A stretch of 64,000 bases of DNA from an uncultured Isosphaeraceae bacterium (GTDB taxonomy: Bacteria > Planctomycetota > Planctomycetia > Isosphaerales > Isosphaeraceae). Location: the NCBI GenBank assembly GCA_945957605.1, contig CAMFLR010000023.1:42885-106884 (forward strand), given 5' to 3'. The notes under the pieces were generated by a model, which ran no database searches, was not told the DNA's origin, and saw only the letters and a list, made by a program, of their open reading frames with translations. Of the stretch, positions 1 to 7,318 are shown in pieces (the stretch's first letter is position 1; every line of letters starts with the position of its first letter). Position numbers and translations under genes: made by a program.

Positions 1-600
1 GTAGATTCGGTTCGGCAGCATGTTCGCCACGAGGAAGTTGGTACTCTTCCCCGGCACAATTGGCTGTGCGGCAGTCGCTTGCCAGCCCGCCTTCGATCCC
101 AGCAATTTGAACTGAACGTACATCAAACTGCCGGACGAAGCTGGCGCGCTATAGAGCGCAACCAGAGGGTTCGACGTCGGACTGATCACCGCCGCAGAGC
201 CAGAAACCCTTGAACTGACAGTGTAGGTCGTGCTTGTTGTCTCACCTGTTGTGGCCGCGAAGCCGTCTTTGACCGTCACAGAGATTTGATAGTTCCCCTC
301 TTGAAGAGGGTTCCAGGTGAAACTGCCACTCTGACTGAAGTCTCGGACGACTTGAAGTGGAGCACCCACCGGTCCCGCGCTGAACTGGTAAACGGGTGTC
401 GCTCCGTGGCCGCCGGCCGTTGCCGTCCAAACAATCGGCGCACCGACCAGAGGGGCAGCCGGTTCGTTGCCTGACAGGGTGACGGACAGAAGATGCCGGC
501 TCTCAAGAGCCTGGCACTGGGGCCGGCAAGATCGGGTCCGACGCGCAGAGACATGCTTTTTCGCAGCCAGATTGCGACCAGGCGATTCAAGTTGCTGCAT
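1..600 (-). CDS. Secreted LEPR-XLL/Ig-like surface protein, possible arylsulfotransferase, 3' end beyond window
   Basis: An uninterrupted frame of 200 codons runs from an ATG at 598-600 off the left edge, so only the N-terminus is visible. The start is preceded by AAGGGGAC at a workable ribosome-binding distance. The protein begins with a basic stretch followed by LESRHLLS around residue 50, the LEPR-XLL-type motif found near the N-terminus of many planctomycete surface proteins. Residues about 55-130 look like an Ig/PKD-like beta domain (EGNYQISVTVKDG). The following part, with NPLVALYSAP and LVANMLPNRIY, resembles the region ahead of the catalytic domain in arylsulfotransferase-like proteins, but that domain would lie outside the window. 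Seen: open frame and motif. Inferred: export, and the sulfotransferase possibility (low certainty). Confidence 0.6.
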   Translation of the reverse strand, partial: MQQLESPGRNLAAKKHVSARRTRSCRPQCQALESRHLLSVTLSGNEPAAPLVGAPIVWTATAGGHGATPVYQFSAGPVGAPLQVVRDFSQSGSFTWNPLQEGNYQISVTVKDGFAATTGETTSTTYTVSSRVSGSAAVISPTSNPLVALYSAPASSGSLMYVQFKLLGSKAGWQATAAQPIVPGKSTNFLVANMLPNRIY

Positions 601-1082
601 CAGATGAAGTCCCCTTGAAACGACCGGCCAATCCGGTGTTCATGGCGAGTAAGTGGAGAGATAGCCTGTTGTGTATTAATGAGTAAACGTGTTGGCGGTG
701 TACTGCGCGGGCGAGGGCGAACTGGTTTCGTGGCAAATATTATCCAATTTCACCAATTATCCCAGGTCGTGCGATCTAACATTGTATGCCGGCCGCGGGG
801 CGACTGGAATAGGCTGTGGGCGGTTAAATTGAAGTTTTCGACATAACGAAATATTTCGCAGAGCTATCGCGAGCGTCGTTGACGGGCTTTGGGCGCGCTT
901 CTTGGCCCTTTCAGTCCTTGAAATAGCCTGCAAACCAGGTTACGCGCGTCGCGCGGGCGGTGCCTTGGTCGCCTCACAACCTGGGGCTCCAGGGTTCGAT
1001 ATGGATGTGTCTCCGATCTCAATGAAGTACAATCAGTGATCTCACGTCCGTTCGCAGTGCCGGGGGCCGCGGGATCACGTTT
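601..1082. other. Divergent intergenic region
   Basis: It separates the leftward LEPR-XLL gene from the rightward TIR gene and should hold both promoters. An AT-rich patch near 670-690 is the most promoter-like part. I see no convincing -35/-10 pair, no dyad and no credible small gene; frames reading through from 864 into the TIR gene are shadows of it. Confidence 0.4.
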
Positions 1083-2567
1083 ATGCCTAAGGTTTTCATC
1101 TCTTACCGCCGCGAAGACAGCAATGCGATCGCGGGCCGGATTTACGACCGGCTCGTCGAGGAATGCGGCAGGAAAAACGTGTTTAAAGACGTGGATTCGA
1201 TCCCGCTTGGAACTGACTTCCGCCAGGTTCTGAGTGGGGCCGTCGGCCAGTGCGACGTCTTTCTGCCTGTGATAGGCAAGGCCTGGGCCGATGCAACCGA
1301 CCAGGCGGGGGAGCGGAGGCTCGCCAAGAAGACTGACTTCGTGCGAGTCGAAGTCGAGGCGGCGCTCGAGCGGGGCATTCCGGTGATTCCGTTGCTGGTC
1401 GACGGCGCTTCGGTCCCCGGGCCAGAAGAGCTTCCGGAGTCTCTTCGAGACCTTTCGTTTCGCAACGGAGCCCCAATCCGGTATGACCCCGACTTCCATC
1501 GCGATATGGATCGTGTGATCGCCGGCTTGAAGCAATGCATACGAGCCCGGTCGAAAGCTGCCGTGAAAGATGTAACCAGCCGGACGTCTTCTGGACGTTG
1601 GCTCGGCGCAGGAATCTTCTTGCTCCTGCTTGTCTCCGGCGTGCTAATCGCCTGGCAATGGCAGAAAGGCGACCTGATCGGCGGTGGTCGAGTGGCGAAT
1701 GAGGGCCGGCCGCCCGATCAAGGCATTCCCGCGCAGCAACCGGTCACGGCGCAACGCGGCAGCGCCCCAACGGTTGCTCAGCCGCCCGCCACAACCCCGC
1801 CGATTCCTCCCCAGAGCATAGAAAGTAAGCCCAATCCGAAGAGCGAAGTCAGCCAAAAGGCTGTGGATCCAGAGAGTGCAGTCAGACCCTCCAAAGGCGT
1901 GGGAGGGGACGCGATCGGCAACACAGAACTCGCAGCCATGTTCAGGGGGATGGTTCCGCCCAGGGGGCAGAAGAAGTCGATCAACGTTGCCCTCTGGATC
2001 GCGTCGCCGATCAAAAAGAGTGACCAGCCGATCTTTAGCGTTCTAGCCGACGTCATGTGGGCCGAAGGCGCGCGGCTTGTCGAGGTCTCGCTGCCCGGCG
2101 GGGTCCCGCTCCAAGAATTGAGCATGGAAGCGACTCCTGGCGGGGTCCAGCTCGAAGAATTGAACATGGAAGCGATCATCCAGGCTAAAGACCCAAGAAT
2201 GATACTTGATAACAAGAACGTTGATGCGATTCTCATTTACGGAATTGACAGGGACGGTGCTGCTGTCCCTGAGTCTATGGACCTGAAGGCTCCGACGCCC
2301 ACGAGACGAACGCATATGGCACTGGTATGGACGTCACAGGTCGGAAAAGACAGCTTTCTGATCGTGCCGGAAGCCGAGAAGTCCGTCTGGAAACCCTCCC
2401 GGCTTCCTCAAGATCAACTCGTCGACGGGGAGGACGCCGTCAGCGCGGCCGTTAAGTACTCGCGCATTGTGGACGTCGGCAACAGTCCAGCTAACTTCAG
2501 TGAGTTCTTCAGGTCCGTAAAGTCGCGTGAGAAAGGCCCCAGTCACATCACCAATCTCGTGAGATAG
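1083..2567 (+). CDS. Membrane-anchored TIR-domain protein
   Basis: The first 150 residues are a bacterial TIR_2-type domain: it opens with KVFISYRRED, has a central DVFLPVIGKAW strand, and carries FVRVEVEAAL with Glu90/Glu92 at the position of the catalytic Glu of TIR NADases. A single membrane segment follows at about 173-193, then a Pro/Gln-rich linker to about 280, and a C-terminal domain of about 200 residues (MFRGMVPP, VDAILIYGIDRDG) that I do not recognise. Topology would place TIR inside and the C-terminal part outside the cytoplasmic membrane. TIR domains of this family act in NAD+ cleavage or protein interaction; activity here is inferred. It stands alone, convergent with the GGDEF/EAL gene. 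A 14-residue tandem duplication lies at 339-366. Confidence 0.85.
   Translation: MPKVFISYRREDSNAIAGRIYDRLVEECGRKNVFKDVDSIPLGTDFRQVLSGAVGQCDVFLPVIGKAWADATDQAGERRLAKKTDFVRVEVEAALERGIPVIPLLVDGASVPGPEELPESLRDLSFRNGAPIRYDPDFHRDMDRVIAGLKQCIRARSKAAVKDVTSRTSSGRWLGAGIFLLLLVSGVLIAWQWQKGDLIGGGRVANEGRPPDQGIPAQQPVTAQRGSAPTVAQPPATTPPIPPQSIESKPNPKSEVSQKAVDPESAVRPSKGVGGDAIGNTELAAMFRGMVPPRGQKKSINVALWIASPIKKSDQPIFSVLADVMWAEGARLVEVSLPGGVPLQELSMEATPGGVQLEELNMEAIIQAKDPRMILDNKNVDAILIYGIDRDGAAVPESMDLKAPTPTRRTHMALVWTSQVGKDSFLIVPEAEKSVWKPSRLPQDQLVDGEDAVSAAVKYSRIVDVGNSPANFSEFFRSVKSREKGPSHITNLVR
2097..2180 (+). repeat. 42-bp tandem duplication inside the TIR gene
   Basis: Two adjacent 42-bp units encode GGVPLQELSMEATP and GGVQLEELNMEAII. 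The units keep frame and differ at a few positions, so the duplication is not brand new. Confidence 0.8.
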
Positions 2568-2587
2568 GCTGCACCTCACACTGTCGC

Positions 2588-4969
2588 TCAGCCAGCGGCG
2601 ACCGGAACTGCGGCAAAAGCTCGCTCGCGCTCGTGCTTGAACCAGGCGACGAAGTCTTTTGAGGCGAGCGGGCACGCGAAGTAATATCCCTGGGTCGAGT
2701 CGCAGCCCATCGAAGCGAGCATCTCCACCGTTGCGACATCCTCTGCGCCTTCGGCCACAACCTGGAGGCCAAGGTTCCTTCCCAGGTCGATCACCGAACG
2801 GACGATGCACGCGTTCTTGTCACTGAAGATCATGTCTTTCACGAACAGGCGATCGATTTTCACCTCGTCCGCCGGAAGATCGCGCAAGTAGGCGAGCGAG
2901 GAATAGCCGGTTCCAAAGTCGTCGATCGAGATTTTTACGCCCATCTCGCGCAGCTTCGCCAAGGTGAGCTTCGCCTGCGCGGGATTGGTCATGATGGCGC
3001 TTTCGGTCACTTCGAGCGTGAGCCATTCGGAGCGAGCCTGCGCTTCTTGCAAGATCTTGGCAATCACGTCCGCCAGGTCTGGAGCGGCAAGGATTTCGGC
3101 CGCAAGATTGACCGCGATCGGCAAGCGGATGCCCGACTGTCGCCACGTTCGACTTTGCTTGAGTGCAGATCTGATCGCCCAGAGCGTCAGCGGTTTGATC
3201 AGCCCTGTCTCTTCGGCAATCGCGATGAACTGGCTGGGAGGCAGCAGGCCTTCGCGAGGATGCTGCCAGCGAGCCAGGGCCTCTGCGCCGACGACCTCGC
3301 CCGTTTTGAGGTCGATTTTGGGCTGATAGTGCAAGAGTAGCTGGTCTTGTTCAATGGCGCGGCGAAGCTCTCCGATCATCTCGAGTCGACGCGGCGTGCG
3401 TGCGGTTTGGTCGGCCGAATAGAACATGTAGCCGGCCTTGGCGCGTTTGGCCGAATACATGGCGACGTCGGCACATTGCAGCAAACCGATTGGATCATTT
3501 GTGTGGTCGGGACTCATCGCAATGCCAATGCTCGACCCCACATCGAGCGCATGCGGGCCGACGACGATCGGCTGCCTGATCACTTCGAGAACCGCTTCAG
3601 CGACCTCTGTTGCTTGCGTCTGATCGGCGTCGGGCAAGAGAATCGCGAATTCGTCTCCGCCGAGCCGGGCGACCATGCCGACGCCGTTCAGCGCGTCACG
3701 CATCCGGGGACCGATTTGCCCGAGCAGCAGATCTCCGGCATGGTGGCCAAGTGTGTCGTTGATTTCCTTGAAGCGATCGAGGTCGATCAGCAACAGAGCC
3801 AGCGGAGTGCCGTCTTCGAGATATCGCTCCATATCGGCCTGGAACTGCGCGCGATTGGGAAGGCCCGTCAGGCTGTCGTGAGTGGCCTGATAGGCGAGCC
3901 GCAATTCCGTTTCTTTTCGCTCGCTAATGTCGCGAACGAATGCAGTGTATCCGGTCGTTGTTTCATCAAGCCGCACAGGGTTGATCGAAATCTCTGCAGG
4001 AATCGCAGCGCCATCGGCTCGCTCCAGAACAAGCTCGAGCCGCTGACCGATCGCATGTGCGCCGTCCCACGCAACGAGGCGATCCAGATTGCTTTCGCCG
4101 GTGGGGTGCTTCCTCCGGGGAAGGATAAAGTGATCGAATACACGTCCGAGAATGAGCTCTCTGCGGTGCCCAAACATGGTTTCGGCCGCGGTGTTGACCT
4201 CGACGATTCGGCCACGGTCATCGAGTGTCACAATGGCGTCGAGCGCGGACTCGAAAATGATTGCCTTGCGCGCTTCACTCTCGCGAAGCCTCGCTTTGCG
4301 GATTTCCACCTGCGTTTCGACCTGCTCCTGAAGCGCTTCCCATTCAGCCTGACGCGTGGCAATCAGCAACATTTCGCGTGTTCCGCGAATGCACGACCAG
4401 ATCAAGAAGACATTCTCGAACGCAACCCACCCGACGTGTTCCAGCCAGCGCCACGGCTGAGCCACGGCAGTGCCGAAAACCGATACCGGCATGAAGATGC
4501 CCCGGAGCCAGTGATCGGCGGCAACCACGATTGAAGCTGTGATGAGAACGCGCCAGTCGCGATAAAGTGCAAGAAACGCGAGAGCGCCGAAGATGTAAAA
4601 GTGCGACTCAATGCGTCCGTACGTGACATGGATAAAGAGCGCGCAATTGAGCATTTGCCCAATCGCGACGGCATGACGCGTAAGAGTCCGCTCGGGTGCG
4701 GCGAATGCCAGATAGATCGGCAGTCCGACGATCGCACCGGCCACAAAAACCGAAGTCCAAAGCTGGCGGACCCAATCCTGGCTGTCCGCCGCTTCGTTTG
4801 GCCACATGGCCAATCCAGCGACAATGATGGCCAGCCATTCAAAGATCAAGAGGCCAGCAAATATCCGGCTGGTGGATCGGAACAGGTCACGGCGCTGGCT
4901 CTCGAACAATTCGCCCGCGCGACAACACGTTGCGGTCTCTTCGCACGAATTGAAGTCGATTCCCTTCAT
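2588..4969 (-). CDS. PAS-GGDEF-EAL cyclic-di-GMP turnover protein with membrane sensor
   Basis: Multi-domain c-di-GMP enzyme. Residues about 35-200 hold several hydrophobic membrane helices forming an N-terminal sensor (HFYIFGALAFLALYRDWR is a recognisable conserved stretch). A coiled linker leads to a PAS domain at about 232-355, a GGDEF domain at about 368-520 with intact RLGGDEF, and an EAL domain at about 532-785 with EALARW, LEVTES and DDFGTGYSSL all present, so both synthesis and hydrolysis look possible. No RxxD inhibitory site is seen ahead of GGDEF. The longest frame begins with TTG at 4978; the ATG three codons in is preferred. It is followed on the same strand upstream by a receiver gene 123 bp away, a likely partner. 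Convergent with the TIR gene. Confidence 0.9.
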   Translation of the reverse strand: MKGIDFNSCEETATCCRAGELFESQRRDLFRSTSRIFAGLLIFEWLAIIVAGLAMWPNEAADSQDWVRQLWTSVFVAGAIVGLPIYLAFAAPERTLTRHAVAIGQMLNCALFIHVTYGRIESHFYIFGALAFLALYRDWRVLITASIVVAADHWLRGIFMPVSVFGTAVAQPWRWLEHVGWVAFENVFLIWSCIRGTREMLLIATRQAEWEALQEQVETQVEIRKARLRESEARKAIIFESALDAIVTLDDRGRIVEVNTAAETMFGHRRELILGRVFDHFILPRRKHPTGESNLDRLVAWDGAHAIGQRLELVLERADGAAIPAEISINPVRLDETTTGYTAFVRDISERKETELRLAYQATHDSLTGLPNRAQFQADMERYLEDGTPLALLLIDLDRFKEINDTLGHHAGDLLLGQIGPRMRDALNGVGMVARLGGDEFAILLPDADQTQATEVAEAVLEVIRQPIVVGPHALDVGSSIGIAMSPDHTNDPIGLLQCADVAMYSAKRAKAGYMFYSADQTARTPRRLEMIGELRRAIEQDQLLLHYQPKIDLKTGEVVGAEALARWQHPREGLLPPSQFIAIAEETGLIKPLTLWAIRSALKQSRTWRQSGIRLPIAVNLAAEILAAPDLADVIAKILQEAQARSEWLTLEVTESAIMTNPAQAKLTLAKLREMGVKISIDDFGTGYSSLAYLRDLPADEVKIDRLFVKDMIFSDKNACIVRSVIDLGRNLGLQVVAEGAEDVATVEMLASMGCDSTQGYYFACPLASKDFVAWFKHERERAFAAVPVAAG

Positions 4970-5091
4970 GGAACGCAAAACTCATCAGGTTGGGGTAGAA
5001 CCAACAGAGTGCAGCCGACATCGCAACCACGACATTGCGACGCGACAATTCCTGAGCAGAGACTGACGACGCGGATGGCAGGTCGTTTTGC

Positions 5092-5535
5092 TCACTTCGA
5101 TCCGACAGACTCAGCAACGGTACGAGGGAAGAGTCGTTTGAGTGCCGGCTCCAGCGACGTCATCAATCCTGGCTTCGCGAGGCACTCGTCGATCCCGTGC
5201 AAGTCGATCACCGCGCGAGATACATCGTCATCGGCCGTCATGAGAATGACACGCGGCGGCTGGGGACGAGCTGCCAGGCACTGGGCGACCTGGACACCGT
5301 GCATCCAGGGCATGGCGAAGTCGGTCAGGACGAGGTCGGGATGAATGCTGTCCGACTGCTCGAGTGCCTCGGCGCCTGAGGTTGCGCGGCCCACGACAAC
5401 GACGCCGGGAATTGTCGAACAGAATTGATCGAGGGCGTCGAGGAAAACGGCGTTGTCATCGACAAGCAACACGCGGCACTTCGAATCGGCCCCGTCAGCT
5501 TCGGCAGGGCTGTTTCCGCACAGAGAGTTCAACAC
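5092..5535 (-). CDS. Single-domain response regulator (receiver)
   Basis: A stand-alone CheY-like receiver of 147 residues. The acidic pair Asp26/Asp27, phosphoacceptor Asp72 in DLVLTDFAMP and Lys121 in CLAKPGL are present, so it should be phosphorylated. No output domain exists. The frame starts with GTG at 5535; GGAGG lies only three bases before it, so the TTG one codon later (5532) is about equally likely. It precedes the GGDEF/EAL gene on the same strand and may be co-transcribed with it, which suggests a link between a histidine kinase and c-di-GMP output. That link is inference. Confidence 0.85.
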   Translation of the reverse strand: MLNSLCGNSPAEADGADSKCRVLLVDDNAVFLDALDQFCSTIPGVVVVGRATSGAEALEQSDSIHPDLVLTDFAMPWMHGVQVAQCLAARPQPPRVILMTADDDVSRAVIDLHGIDECLAKPGLMTSLEPALKRLFPRTVAESVGSK

Positions 5536-6004
5536 TTTCCTCCGATGTCTTCCAGCTCTTTAAGCTCTGGAATATGCCTTGCGGTCTGATTCCTTGGTTG
5601 GACCACGTTGTCCCGCGAGAATTCATCCGCCGGCCCTGCGTTTAGCAGTCACATTAGGAACTTAGATTGCCAATCGACGGGCGTTCTCAGGTGATCCATT
5701 AAATCAACGTAAGGGATTTCCCTCAGAAGGATTGAATGACCGGGAGTCGCTGCCTTGATGGTCGAGAAAAGGCCTAGAATCGGCGAGATTTCTGACCATC
5801 GATCGCGATCGGATTCGCCAAAAACGGCCAACCGAGCGATGCCCTTAGGACACGTTGAGGGTTTTGCCCGAGTTCAACACTGGGTGCGTTTCCCAGATCG
5901 AGATAGGGAGAACTGCCAATCGCAGGAGGTCGAACGATCGTAGAGAATCTGAGACGTAAGAAGTGATGGTTACTCGCAACAGCATTCTTTAGGGAGACAG
6001 ACCA
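5536..6004. other. Intergenic region without a supported gene
   Basis: Divergent spacer between the receiver gene and a small coiled-coil gene. Short frames exist on both strands (for example 5649-5831 minus) but lack ribosome-binding sites or recognisable content. It presumably carries both promoters. Confidence 0.35.
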
Positions 6005-6289
6005 ATGGCCTCATCCGCGACGCAGCGGACCAACGACTTCGCCCGTCTGGTCCAGATTCACGCCGACTTCAGCCGATTGACCGAGAGCCTTCGCAAACAT
6101 CGTAACGCGATTGAATCAAGCCGTGCCTACTTGAATCGCGCTGACAGCAATCTCGAGTTGGGGCAGGCGCAACTGGATCGATCGATTCAGCGTTACGAGG
6201 TGGCGGCTGCCCAGCTTGCTCGCGTGAAACGAAACGCTCACGCGTTGCTTTTCGGCGCAGAGGCCGCGCTGGTCGCCGCGACGGTCTGA
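6005..6289 (+). CDS. Small coiled-coil hypothetical protein
   Basis: A 94-residue protein preceded by AGGGAGAC six bases before the ATG. Residues about 15-75 are strongly helical with heptad-like spacing, and repeat the pattern of an alanine/glutamine-rich coiled coil (SRLTESLRKHRNAIESS). It ends in a short hydrophobic stretch, ALLFGAEAALVAATV. I do not recognise the family. The next small gene starts 46 bases downstream on the same strand, so the two may form an operon. The good ribosome-binding site and biased composition support it being real. Confidence 0.65.
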   Translation: MASSATQRTNDFARLVQIHADFSRLTESLRKHRNAIESSRAYLNRADSNLELGQAQLDRSIQRYEVAAAQLARVKRNAHALLFGAEAALVAATV

Positions 6290-6335
6290 ATCATCCTCAC
6301 CAACCTGACTGACACCACAGGATTCAAAAACGATC

Positions 6336-6599
6336 ATGATGACCACGTCCAGCCTTCCGAACTCGAACAGCACCAAGATGACGACCGAAGTCCGCGCACG
6401 ACGTGCAAGCGAAGCGCGTGCGGTTAGCGGTCGGCGACGACGCGTTGACCCAACGACGTGCGATCGCGACTACTCAGCGCATGAGTTGGAATTCTTGGCT
6501 GCGATCGAGGCGTACAAATCAACCAGTGGCCGGCAGTTTCCGACCTGGGGCGAAGTGCTCGATGTGGCTGCTCGCCTGGGATACGAGAAGATGGCTTGA
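6336..6599 (+). CDS. Small conserved planctomycete hypothetical protein
   Basis: An 87-residue protein. The first 45 residues are Ser/Thr/Arg-rich and probably disordered. The C-terminal 40 residues (YSAHELEFLAAIEAYK, FPTWGEVLDVAARLGY) match the style of short planctomycete proteins that end with a helical FPTW-EVL-LGY module. The function is unknown; the helices could form a small winged or DNA-binding fold, but no residue proves this. It lies just downstream of the coiled-coil gene and converges on the NarL-type regulator gene. Confidence 0.6.
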   Translation: MMTTSSLPNSNSTKMTTEVRARRASEARAVSGRRRRVDPTTCDRDYSAHELEFLAAIEAYKSTSGRQFPTWGEVLDVAARLGYEKMA

Positions 6600-6636
6600 G
6601 AATTGATGATCGCCGGGAATTCGCGATGCGATCCTA

Positions 6637-7287
6637 TCAATCAGACGCAATCATTCCGATTCGAATCGCATATTTGACCAGTCCCGGAACATCGTGAATA
6701 TCGAGGCGATCCATCAACTGTGCGCGGTGTGTTTCCGCAGTCTTCACGCTGATTTGAAGCCGCCGCGCGATTGTTTTTGTCGGCAGACCTTCGACCACCA
6801 GTTGCAGAACTTCGAGCTGTCGGGGAGTGAGCGGACTCGACGGCGTTGCTTCAGCCTTGGCCAGCCGCGAATAATCGGCCAACAAGTGCGTTGAGATCGG
6901 CGGGCTGAGATAGCTTTCACCGTTCGCTACGGCGCGAAGTGCTTTTTCGAGTTCATCGAGCCCAGCATCCTTTACCACATATCCGGCAGCACCTGCCGCA
7001 ATCGCCTTCGTCGCATAGGGGCGGTCGGCGTGCATGGAGAGCACAAGCACTCGGGTCTCGGGCGAAACGGCAGGCACTCGTGATGCGAGCTCGACGCCGT
7101 CGAGACCGGGCATCGAAATATCGGTGAGTAGTAAGTCTGGCTGATGCGCTTCGACCAGGGCGAGGGCCTGCTGGCCGTCGGCAGCCTCGGCAACGACTGC
7201 GACATCTCCCATTTCCTCGAGTATCGAGCGAACGCCGGCTCGTACGAAGCTGTGGTCGTCGGCGAGAACGACGCGAATCTTTTCCAT
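6637..7287 (-). CDS. NarL/LuxR-type response regulator
   Basis: A 216-residue regulator. The receiver occupies residues 1-125 with Asp10/Asp11, phosphoacceptor Asp56 (LLLTDISMPG) and Lys106. A LuxR-type helix-turn-helix lies at about 150-212 (LTPRQLEVLQLVVEG, TKTIARRLQIS, VKTAETHRAQLMDRL). The frame can be extended upstream to 7500, but that would overlap the kinase gene; the ATG at 7285-7287 directly follows GGAGGGTGGGCCG and begins the canonical KIRVVLADDH, so it is chosen. It lies 31 bp downstream of the histidine kinase gene on the same strand, making a two-component operon. Its targets are not evident. Confidence 0.93.
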   Translation of the reverse strand: MEKIRVVLADDHSFVRAGVRSILEEMGDVAVVAEAADGQQALALVEAHQPDLLLTDISMPGLDGVELASRVPAVSPETRVLVLSMHADRPYATKAIAAGAAGYVVKDAGLDELEKALRAVANGESYLSPPISTHLLADYSRLAKAEATPSSPLTPRQLEVLQLVVEGLPTKTIARRLQISVKTAETHRAQLMDRLDIHDVPGLVKYAIRIGMIASD

Positions 7288-7318
7288 CGGCCCACCCTCC
7301 ACTTTGCGATCATTCAAA

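Noticed and set aside
3347..4534. Long plus-strand frame of 395 codons
   Set aside because: It is antisense to the GGDEF/EAL gene, whose domain motifs are all intact; the translation has no recognisable domain.
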